DNA from: Acidobacteriota bacterium
GTDB lineage: Bacteria > Acidobacteriota > Vicinamibacteria > Vicinamibacterales > CAVVIG01
Direction of reading: 5' to 3'
Length of the DNA stretch: 5,180 nucleotides
NCBI GenBank assembly: GCA_003222455.1
Contig: QHWF01000365.1
Span: forward strand, 1 to 5,180
Shown: positions 1 through 4,937 of the stretch, one piece after another
Layout of the letters: each line of letters starts with the position of its first letter
Position numbering within the stretch: the stretch's first letter is position 1
Translations under genes and position numbers: made by a program
Notes under the pieces: model-generated
What the model was told of the DNA's origin: nothing
Databases searched by the model: none
The model's input: the letters and a program-made list of their open reading frames with translations, nothing else

Positions 1-117
1 CACCGGGGTGAACTGGTTCGACGTAAAGACAACGTCCTGCGCCGGGGCTGCCAGACCGGAGCCGCCGGCGACCAGCATCGTCACCGCCAGCACTGCCGTG
101 AGCTGTAAGAACCGCAT
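1..117 (-). CDS. Secreted protein, N-terminal fragment; possibly an ABC-transporter substrate-binding protein
   Basis: Only the first 39 codons are inside the window; the gene runs off the left edge. The ATG at 115-117 is preceded by a strong GGAGG six bases away. The product opens with a classical Sec signal peptide: Arg at position 2, a hydrophobic core over about residues 8-18 (AVLAVTMLVAG), then a small-residue stretch with a likely cleavage site near residues 24-26 (AAPAQ). The mature start reads DVVFTSNQFTPV. From memory, this resembles the opening beta strand of carbohydrate-type ABC transporter solute-binding proteins in uncultured soil bacteria, which often begin with a V-x-F-x-S-x-Q motif. 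That assignment rests on a dozen residues and is weak; that the protein is exported is well supported. It is divergent from the gene starting at 295. Confidence 0.6.
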   Translation of the reverse strand, partial: MRFLQLTAVLAVTMLVAGGSGLAAPAQDVVFTSNQFTPV

Positions 118-121
118 CGCT

Positions 122-130
122 CCCCTCCTC
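122..130 (-). promoter_or_regulatory. Ribosome binding site of the leftmost gene
   Basis: On the minus strand this reads GAGGAGGGG. The GGAGG core lies six bases before the ATG at 117, which fixes the start of the truncated secreted protein. Confidence 0.75.
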
Positions 131-280
131 GGTCGCGAGCAGAGACTCCGTGTGGTGGGTATTTAGTGTTGGGTTTGGCGGAGTGTGGTTCGATGGCGCG
201 GCGGGTACTACCTTCACTGCCGGATTGACAGGGAAACCTGAGGCGGCGGGCGCAACTTCCCGATGGATCCTATCAAGGCT

Positions 281-288
281 GGAGGGGG
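281..288 (+). promoter_or_regulatory. Ribosome binding site of the 23-residue-repeat protein gene
   Basis: GGAGGGGG, with the GGAGG core nine bases before the ATG at 295. It supports that ATG over the overlapping open frame that begins at 150, which lacks such a site. Confidence 0.75.
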
Positions 289-294
289 ATAGCA

Positions 295-852
295 ATGAAC
301 GCCGCGGAGGAGCAAGCGCTACGAGCACGACTCTTGCGCCTGGAACGACGACTCGCTTCACTCTCGGGAGTTTGGGTTCTGACTCTCGTGCTGGCCCTGC
401 TCTGGGGACCATGGACAGCCCGCGCCGCCACGCAATCGCAGCTTGTCCGGACTCCCGCACTCGAGATTGTGGACGCAGGAGGCCGCACCCGGGCCACGCT
501 GGATGCCGTGAACGGGAAACCGAGCCTGTGGTTATACGGCGACGACGGCGGACGGCGCGCTGGACTGACCGTCGGAACCGGCGGTGTGCCGGAACTCGCA
601 TTGCTCGACCCGCAAGGGCGGCAACGCATCCTCCTTCGCGTCGGGTTTGAGCGTGCCGCCGAGATTCGGATCGCGGACGGACGCGGCCGTCCGCGGCTGG
701 GACTCTGGATCGGCTACGATGACGAGCCCGGAGTGTGGCTGTTTGACGAACTGGCGCGCCCGCGGATCGGGATGAAGGTGCTGACCGGCGGCGTGCCCCG
801 ATTGTGGCTGTTCGAGGAGTCCACGGGACGGGTGACGTTCACGGCGCCTTAG
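295..852 (+). CDS. Membrane-anchored or exported protein made of 23-residue beta repeats, function unknown
   Basis: A 185-residue protein with a consensus-like Shine-Dalgarno upstream. Residues 3-22 are a charged, heptad-like amphipathic helix rich in Leu, Arg and Glu that could form a short coiled coil. Residues 25-40 are one hydrophobic segment ending in GPW. It is followed by ARA at 42-44, which could serve as a signal-peptidase site, so the protein is either a type II membrane protein or secreted. From residue 55 to the end the chain is six successive repeats of about 23 residues. Each has a pattern like L-W-L-x-D-x-x-G-R-x-R-x-G-L-x-V followed by a turn often reading GGVP. Alternating hydrophobic residues in two short strands per repeat suggest a beta-solenoid or beta-prism. 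I know similar anonymous proteins from soil bacteria but no named domain. There are no cysteines and no evident catalytic residues. It stands alone on its strand and converges with the propeller gene, leaving 15 bases between stops. A structural or surface role is inference. Confidence 0.85.
   Translation: MNAAEEQALRARLLRLERRLASLSGVWVLTLVLALLWGPWTARAATQSQLVRTPALEIVDAGGRTRATLDAVNGKPSLWLYGDDGGRRAGLTVGTGGVPELALLDPQGRQRILLRVGFERAAEIRIADGRGRPRLGLWIGYDDEPGVWLFDELARPRIGMKVLTGGVPRLWLFEESTGRVTFTAP
457..849 (+). repeat. Six in-frame repeats of about 23 codons within the 295-852 gene
   Basis: Protein-level repeat units span residues 55-76, 77-99, 100-122, 123-145, 146-168 and a shorter final unit 169-185. 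The four middle units are each exactly 23 residues. The shared pattern is a hydrophobic strand (for example SLWLY, ELALL, EIRIA, GVWLF, RLWLF), an Asp/Gly turn, an Arg-rich position, a second strand (AGLTV, ILLRV, LGLWI, IGMKV) and a Gly/Pro turn. The units have diverged at DNA level, so this is an old protein repeat rather than a recent tandem duplication. Confidence 0.8.
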
Positions 853-867
853 CGGACATGATAGCGT

Positions 868-2766
868 TCACAGTGTTCCTCTCGCCACGTAGACGTGTGA
901 CCCGTCCGGGCTCACCGCCACGCCAGCCCCCCTGACCGGCACGGTAGCGATTACGGCGTTCTTCGCGGTGTCGATCACCGACACGGTATTGTAGTTCGTA
1001 ACGTACAGGCGCGACCCGTCCGGCCTCACCGCCAGCCCCCGGGGTCCATCCCCCACCCGCACGGTGGCGATCACGGCGATCGCCACGGCGTCGATCACGG
1101 AGACGGTCGAGCTTCCTTGGTTCGCCACGTACACATGCATCCCATCCGGGCTCACAGCCATCCCCTTGGGCCCGTCCTCTACGCGCACTTTGGCGGTTAC
1201 GGTGTTCGTCATCGTCGAGATCACGGAAATGATCCCGCCTTGTTCATATTCAATCACTGCGTACACGCGGGATCCGTCTGGGCTCACCGCTACACCGTTT
1301 GGGTACCCCCCGACCGGCACAGTAGCAATCACGGTGTTCCTCGCCGTTGAAATCACAGAGACGGAGCCGCCTAAATCTACGCTACCGTAGTGGTTCGTCA
1401 CGTATAAGCGTGACCCGTCCCGACTCACACCTATGCCGATTGGGAACTTTTCCACCTGGACGGTGGCCATAACGAAGTTCGTTGCTGTGTCGATCACCGA
1501 CACGGTGTTGCTCTCTAAGTTAGCGACATATACACGTGACCCGTCCGGACTCACCGCTACCCCCCTGGGCGAGAGCCCCACGTCCACGATTGCGGCCAGG
1601 GTGTTCGTCCTGGTATCGATCACCGACACGGTGTTGCTTCCAGCGTTCGTGACGTATATGCGCGACCCGTCGGGACTCGCGGCCACACCATCTGGCCAAA
1701 GCCCGGCGTCCGCGGCAGCGGCCAGAGTGTTCGTCGCGGTGTCGATTACCGACACCGTGTTGCTTCCGGCGTTCGTAACGTACACACGTGATCTGTCCGG
1801 ACTCACCGCCACGCCCACTGGCGCAGCCCTCACTGGCACAGTGGCGGTCACGGTGTTCGTTGCCGCGGTGATCACCGATACGGTGTTGCTTCCGGCATTC
1901 GTAACGTACACGCGAGTCCCGTCTGCACTCATCGCCACACTTCGAGGTCCAGTCCCAACCAGCACAGTAGCGGTTACGGTATTCGTGGCAGTGTCGATCA
2001 TCGACACGGTGTTACTTTCCGCGTTCGTGACGTACACATGCGTCCCATCCGGGCTGACCGCGATGCCAGAGGGCCGAGCCCCCACACGCACTGTGGCGGT
2101 CACAGTGTTCGTCGCAGCGTTGATCACCGACACAGTATTGTTCTCTGTGCTGGCAGCATATACGCGCGTCCCGTCTGGACTTATCGCCAAACTCCTCCAG
2201 CCGCCCCGGCCCCTCTCTCCCCATACAGTGGCGGTCACGGTGTTTGTGGCGGTATCGAACACGGAGACGGGTATGCCCGCCACGTACACATGGCGCCCGT
2301 CGGGGCTCACTGCCGCGCCGTCAACGATGGACGCCCCCACGTCCACGGAGGCGGTTACTACGTTCTTCGCGGTGTCGATCACCGACACGAATCTTCCAGC
2401 GCCTGCGACGTATCCGTAATTCGGGACGTACAAGCGCGCCCCATCCGGGCTCACCGCGACACCCGCGGGCCGGTGTCCTACATCCGCGGTGGCTGTCACA
2501 ACGTTCGTCGCAGCGTTGATCACCGACAGGGTATTGCTGTCTATGCTGGTGACGTACACGCGCGCCCCGTCCGGACTAACTGCCACACCCCAGGCACCGG
2601 CACCGACCGGGATGGTAGCAGTCACAGCGTTTTTCGCAGTGTCGATCACGGAGACGGTGCCGGTTTGCGTTTTCCTGATTTGGGCAACTGAGGCCGCCCG
2701 CGTACCGGCAGTTTCTCCGGGCACCATCAGTGCCACTAGTACCAGCGTAAAGATTTGCTTCCTCAC
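868..2766 (-). CDS. Exported 14-bladed YVTN beta-propeller protein
   Basis: A 632-residue protein starting at GTG; the in-frame stop 15 bases upstream leaves no alternative longer start. Residues 1-24 form a signal peptide (MRKQ, hydrophobic core 6-15, cleavage near 24). From residue 35 the rest is 14 copies of the YVTN/surface-layer propeller repeat. The unit is S-N-T-V-S-V-I-D-T-A-T-N, a T-V-T-A-T-V strand, V-G-x-x-P-x-G, V-A-V-S-P-D-G and finally V-Y-V-T-N. Blade limits are about 35, 77, 126, 165, 209, 251, 293, 335, 377, 419, 468, 512, 552 and 592. Blades 5-9 are exactly 42 residues each. Glycine-rich insertions lengthen blades 2 and 10, and blade 14 is two residues short in the VPVG turn. 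Archaeal surface-layer YVTN modules are seven-bladed, so 14 suggests two propellers. The chain ends directly after blade 14, with no membrane anchor, cell-wall signal, PKD domain or catalytic domain. It is probably a secreted or periplasmic binding/scaffold protein; the ligand is unknown. Some YVTN proteins carry other activities, but nothing here points to one. Confidence 0.95.
   Translation of the reverse strand: MRKQIFTLVLVALMVPGETAGTRAASVAQIRKTQTGTVSVIDTAKNAVTATIPVGAGAWGVAVSPDGARVYVTSIDSNTLSVINAATNVVTATADVGHRPAGVAVSPDGARLYVPNYGYVAGAGRFVSVIDTAKNVVTASVDVGASIVDGAAVSPDGRHVYVAGIPVSVFDTATNTVTATVWGERGRGGWRSLAISPDGTRVYAASTENNTVSVINAATNTVTATVRVGARPSGIAVSPDGTHVYVTNAESNTVSMIDTATNTVTATVLVGTGPRSVAMSADGTRVYVTNAGSNTVSVITAATNTVTATVPVRAAPVGVAVSPDRSRVYVTNAGSNTVSVIDTATNTLAAAADAGLWPDGVAASPDGSRIYVTNAGSNTVSVIDTRTNTLAAIVDVGLSPRGVAVSPDGSRVYVANLESNTVSVIDTATNFVMATVQVEKFPIGIGVSRDGSRLYVTNHYGSVDLGGSVSVISTARNTVIATVPVGGYPNGVAVSPDGSRVYAVIEYEQGGIISVISTMTNTVTAKVRVEDGPKGMAVSPDGMHVYVANQGSSTVSVIDAVAIAVIATVRVGDGPRGLAVRPDGSRLYVTNYNTVSVIDTAKNAVIATVPVRGAGVAVSPDGSHVYVARGTL
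871..2664 (-). repeat. Fourteen tandem YVTN repeats (about 126 bp period)
   Basis: The coding repeat is also visible in the DNA, where near-identical stretches recur every 126 bases in the middle of the gene. For example, a block reading close to ATCACCGACACGGTGTTGCT on the plus strand starts near 1618, 1744, 1870 and 1996. The section 1513-2142 is exactly five 126-base units. Outer units are more diverged and vary in length through small in-frame insertions and deletions. This suits expansion by recombination between neighbouring blades in the middle, with older blades at the edges. Confidence 0.85.
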
Positions 2767-2769
2767 GTG

Positions 2770-2783
2770 TCCTTGGCCCCCTC
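2770..2783 (-). promoter_or_regulatory. Ribosome binding region of the YVTN gene
   Basis: On the minus strand two purine-rich candidates precede the GTG start. GAGGGGG (2777-2783) lies ten bases away and AAGGA (2770-2774) only three bases away. The first has the more normal spacing. The pairing is weaker than at the other genes here, and the GTG start may also lower initiation. Confidence 0.45.
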
Positions 2784-2999
2784 ACGAGAATTTCTATTGC
2801 ACAAGTTAGAGACCGGCGCGGATTGTCGATCAGGAATCCGCTAAGTCGAGTAACCCTCATCAGTGATAGATCGCGTAGGAATATCATGCCCAGTTCCCAA
2901 GACGGCACGACATCCGGCAAGACTTGCGTGGAGGCCTTCGATGCTATTGCTCACGAAATCTCGTTCAGAGGATGCGGGGGGAACTAACTGGTTGTTGAA
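2784..2999. other. Non-coding spacer between the YVTN gene and the cupin/dehydrogenase operon
   Basis: No open frame here has a ribosome binding site or a recognisable product. It should hold the promoter of the YVTN gene and the 3' end of the operon transcript. I could not find a convincing -35/-10 pair or a GC stem followed by a T run. The best promoter-like match for the YVTN gene (a GACAAT hexamer, about 70 bases upstream of its start) is only four of six and has a poor -35. The one clear structure is the perfect palindrome GCAAG-A-CTTGC at 2917-2927. Confidence 0.5.
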
Positions 3000-3386
3000 C
3001 TAAGAGCTCGCTGAGCGCGGCGCCAGTCTGATTGTCGCGGATCGTGCCTTAGGGCTCACGACGCTGCTGATGATGCTTGCTGCGTAGCGGCGGTACTTGG
3101 TGCGGTACGCGGCGTCGATCTGATCGTTGAGGCCGGGATCGGCATCCACGAAGGTGACGTCTTTCTCGACGCCGCCGGCCCAGATCCGACCTTCGCGGCG
3201 CACTTGGGTGCCACGGAACCAGGTGCCGGTACGACCGTTTACGGATCGGACGTAGATGTCGTCGCCGTGGCGGACGACCCAGATCGTCACCGGGTTTCGC
3301 CGCCCGCCGTTGCGTCTGATGGACGCGATCTCCAGTTCTTCTGCTGCTCCGATCTTGTTGAGCTCATCGCTCATCCATGCGGTCAT
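3000..3386 (-). CDS. DUF2255 family protein
   Basis: A 128-residue protein whose whole length matches my memory of the DUF2255 family (usually about 120-130 residues). Diagnostic stretches are the start TAWMSDELNKIGAAEELEIA, the strand TIWVVR (34-39), DDIYVRSVNG (42-51) followed by W56-F57, the GRIWAGGVEKDVTF block (66-79), and AAYRTKYRRY (92-101) before the C-terminal strand TIRLAPR. Family function is not established. The strand order and the W-F-R after the SxxG turn recall the split-barrel fold of flavin- or deazaflavin-binding proteins; that is my inference. The ATG at 3384-3386 is chosen because AAGGAGG lies seven bases upstream; Met5 is a less likely start. It is the last gene of the operon, 16 bases after the dehydrogenase stop. 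There is no signal peptide, so it should be cytoplasmic. Confidence 0.88.
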   Translation of the reverse strand: MTAWMSDELNKIGAAEELEIASIRRNGGRRNPVTIWVVRHGDDIYVRSVNGRTGTWFRGTQVRREGRIWAGGVEKDVTFVDADPGLNDQIDAAYRTKYRRYAASIISSVVSPKARSATIRLAPRSASS

Positions 3387-3393
3387 CGACGCG

Positions 3394-3400
3394 CCTCCTT
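3394..3400 (-). promoter_or_regulatory. Ribosome binding site of the DUF2255 gene
   Basis: AAGGAGG on the minus strand, a full consensus match seven bases before the ATG at 3386. It lies in the 16-base gap after the dehydrogenase stop codon and decides the start. Confidence 0.8.
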
Positions 3401-3402
3401 CT

Positions 3403-4437
3403 TCAGAACTTGATCAGGACCTTGATCGCTTCGCGTTCGTTCATCGCCCGGTAGCCGTCAGGCACCTCGTCGAGGCGCACGACCCGATCGAAGACTCGAC
3501 CCGGTTCGATGAGGCCTTCGAGGACGTCCGGGAGGAGCTCCTCGATGTACGCGCGGCACGGTGCGGGTCCACCGCCGACGGTGACGTTGTTGTAAAATGC
3601 CGGCTGCGACGCCGGCAGCGTCTCGTCCTGGGGGACGCCGACGCGGCCGACTGCGCCTCCCGGACGGGCGATGCCGAGAGCCGTCCGCATCGACTGCTCG
3701 AGTCCGACGCATTCGAGGACAGCGTGGACGCCGAGGCCGCCGGTGAGCTCGCGCACGCGCTCAACACCCTCCTCGCCTCGTTCGCTTACGATGTCCGTTG
3801 CGCCGAACTCCCTCGCCAGCGCGATTCGGTCGGGATGGCGGCCCAAGATGATGATCTGCTCGGCGCCGAGGCGCCGGGCGGCGATCACACCGCACAAGCC
3901 CACGGCACCGTCTCCTACAACGGCCGCTGTCTTCCCAGGCCCAACTTTGGCAGCGACCGCTGCGTGATGGCCCGTCCCCATCACGTCTGAAAGCGTGAGA
4001 AGCGATGGCATCAGTGCGTCGTCGGCGCCGACCGGCAGGACGACGAGCGTCCCGTCTGCCTGGGGGACGCGCACCGCTTCGGCCTGTGCTCCGGGGATAT
4101 CAACCGTGCCAAAGAACCCTCCATGGATGCACGACGTGTGCAAACCTTCGCGGCAGAAGACACAGGTGCCGTCGGAGTATGCGAACGGCATGACAACGAG
4201 ATTGCCGACGCGCACGCTGCGGACGTCGGCGCCGACGGCTTCGACGATGCCAATGGCCTCGTGGCCCATGGGGCGGCCGGTCTCGCTGTATTCCATCCTC
4301 TTGTACGGCCAGAGATCGCTGCCACAGATGGCAGCGCGGGTGACGACGACAAGGGCGTCGGTCGGTTCGATTAGGCGGGCGTCGGGGACGGTCTCGATAT
4401 GGACGTCGCCGGCGCCGAACATCACAGTTGCGCGCAT
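3403..4437 (-). CDS. Zinc-dependent medium-chain alcohol dehydrogenase, probably NADP(H)-linked
   Basis: A 344-residue, full-length MDR-superfamily oxidoreductase expected to interconvert an alcohol and an aldehyde or ketone in the cytoplasm. Catalytic zinc ligands are visible as Cys38 (ICGSDLWPY), His59-Glu60 (GHEAIG) and probably Asp151 (LSDVMGTGHHAA), as in Thermoanaerobacter-type ADHs. The structural-zinc loop keeps only three cysteines, Cys92, Cys95 and Cys103 (DGTCVFCREGLHTSC); Asp89 stands where the first cysteine normally is. The Rossmann domain has GDGAVG at 175-180. The second strand ends LGR (198-200) rather than with an acidic residue, and Arg200 in that place favours NADP(H) over NAD(H). 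The C-terminal part (DRVVRLDEVPDGYRAM) is typical of the family. The substrate cannot be told from sequence. The start is the ATG seven bases beyond the cupin stop, with GAGGA overlapping that stop, so translation is probably coupled to the cupin. Confidence 0.93.
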   Translation of the reverse strand: MRATVMFGAGDVHIETVPDARLIEPTDALVVVTRAAICGSDLWPYKRMEYSETGRPMGHEAIGIVEAVGADVRSVRVGNLVVMPFAYSDGTCVFCREGLHTSCIHGGFFGTVDIPGAQAEAVRVPQADGTLVVLPVGADDALMPSLLTLSDVMGTGHHAAVAAKVGPGKTAAVVGDGAVGLCGVIAARRLGAEQIIILGRHPDRIALAREFGATDIVSERGEEGVERVRELTGGLGVHAVLECVGLEQSMRTALGIARPGGAVGRVGVPQDETLPASQPAFYNNVTVGGGPAPCRAYIEELLPDVLEGLIEPGRVFDRVVRLDEVPDGYRAMNEREAIKVLIKF

Positions 4438-4441
4438 CGTA

Positions 4442-4446
4442 TCCTC
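4442..4446 (-). promoter_or_regulatory. Ribosome binding site of the dehydrogenase, overlapping the cupin stop
   Basis: GAGGA on the minus strand, four bases before the ATG at 4437. It shares bases with the cupin TGA stop at 4445-4447. A ribosome terminating on the cupin would sit on this site, which favours translational coupling. Confidence 0.6.
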
Positions 4447-4873
4447 ACCCCCGGCTTCCAGCGGGCTGCGGGTCGTTGAGAACCCGGTATTGTTCGTCGC
4501 TAACCTTTTCCATCCAGTCGGCGGTCTTCCCGTCGAGCTGTTCCTGAATGGCGATGTGCGTCATGGCCGTCGTTGCCGTGGCGCCGTGCCAATGCTTCTC
4601 ACCCGGCGGGAACCGGATCACGTCCCCCGGCCGAATTTGCTCGATTTGACCTCCCCAGCGCTGTGCCAGTCCGCAGCCAGCTGTCACGATCAGCGCCTGG
4701 CCCAACGGGTGAGTGTGCCATGCCGTCCGCGCGCCGGGCTCGAACGTGACACTGGCGCCGAGCGCGCGTGCCGGATCGAGTGCCTGAAATAGGGGGTCGA
4801 TACGTACTGTCCCCGTGAAGTACTCGGCCGGTCCTTTCCCGGAAGGCTGTGAGCCACTCCTTTTGATCTCCAT
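4445..4873 (-). CDS. Single-domain cupin of the (R)-hydroxynitrile lyase-like type
   Basis: From the ATG at 4873 the product is 142 residues, one cupin barrel. Metal ligands of cupin motif 1 and 2 are intact: His53, His55, Gln59 (WHTHPLGQ) and His94 (GEKHWHG), with His96 next to it. These positions and the start MEIKRSGSQ coincide with the manganese-dependent hydroxynitrile lyase of Granulicella tundricola (GtHNL). That enzyme adds cyanide to aldehydes, for example forming (R)-mandelonitrile. Ala40, Val42 and Gln110, known active-site positions of GtHNL, also match. Homologues are widespread in bacteria and usually of unknown natural role, so activity on cyanohydrins is plausible, not proven. 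An in-frame GTG at 4891 would add six residues (MEEFKK). I prefer 4873 because GGAGG lies 11 bases before it and the family begins at MEIKR, although the spacing is long. There is no signal peptide. It is followed after seven bases by the dehydrogenase. Confidence 0.92.
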   Translation of the reverse strand: MEIKRSGSQPSGKGPAEYFTGTVRIDPLFQALDPARALGASVTFEPGARTAWHTHPLGQALIVTAGCGLAQRWGGQIEQIRPGDVIRFPPGEKHWHGATATTAMTHIAIQEQLDGKTADWMEKVSDEQYRVLNDPQPAGSRG

Positions 4874-4884
4874 TTTCTTGAATT

Positions 4885-4889
4885 CCTCC
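4885..4889 (-). promoter_or_regulatory. Ribosome binding site of the cupin gene
   Basis: GGAGG on the minus strand, 11 bases before the ATG at 4873. It overlaps the alternative GTG start at 4889-4891, so it can only serve the downstream ATG. The GTG would have to rely on the weaker AGAAGG further upstream. Confidence 0.6.
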
Positions 4890-4937
4890 ACTTGATTGCC
4901 TTCTTAATAACTGGGGATACGTCACAGTCTCCGCCCT

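Noticed and set aside
225..230. A perfect TTGACA hexamer upstream of the gene at 295
   Set aside because: No -10-like hexamer occurs 16-18 bases downstream, where the sequence is GC-only or nearly so; a lone hexamer is not enough to call a promoter.
150..650. Plus-strand frame overlapping the start of the 295-852 gene
   Set aside because: It has no ribosome binding site, and its Arg-rich, shuffled composition reflects a shifted reading of the repeat protein gene.
837..872. Repeated CGTTCAC motifs around the convergent stop codons at 852 and 868, considered as a terminator
   Set aside because: They are direct, not inverted, repeats and no T run follows, so no stem-loop terminator can be supported.
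1433..2419. A 328-codon open frame on the plus strand, opposite the YVTN gene
   Set aside because: The YVTN repeat period of 126 bases is a multiple of three, so an opposite frame without a stop in one unit stays open through all units. Its translation is simply a repetitive mirror of the blades and it has no ribosome binding site.
2576..2920. Minus-strand frame that starts in the spacer and runs into the YVTN gene
   Set aside because: It is out of frame with the YVTN gene, which has a clear signal peptide in its own frame, and the spacer part has no recognisable protein feature.
2891..2985. Inverted pair AGTTCCC and GGGAACT in the spacer, considered as a terminator or insertion boundary
   Set aside because: Only seven bases pair and the arms are about 80 bases apart, with no coding sequence between them; most likely chance.
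3256..3990. A 244-codon open frame on the plus strand opposite the dehydrogenase and DUF2255 genes
   Set aside because: It is the complementary-strand shadow of a well-supported dehydrogenase, with low-complexity Arg/Asp/Ala-rich sequence and no recognisable domain.
3995..4792. A 265-codon open frame on the plus strand across the dehydrogenase and cupin genes
   Set aside because: It spans two strongly supported genes on the other strand and has no family resemblance; it is typical of GC-rich antisense frames.
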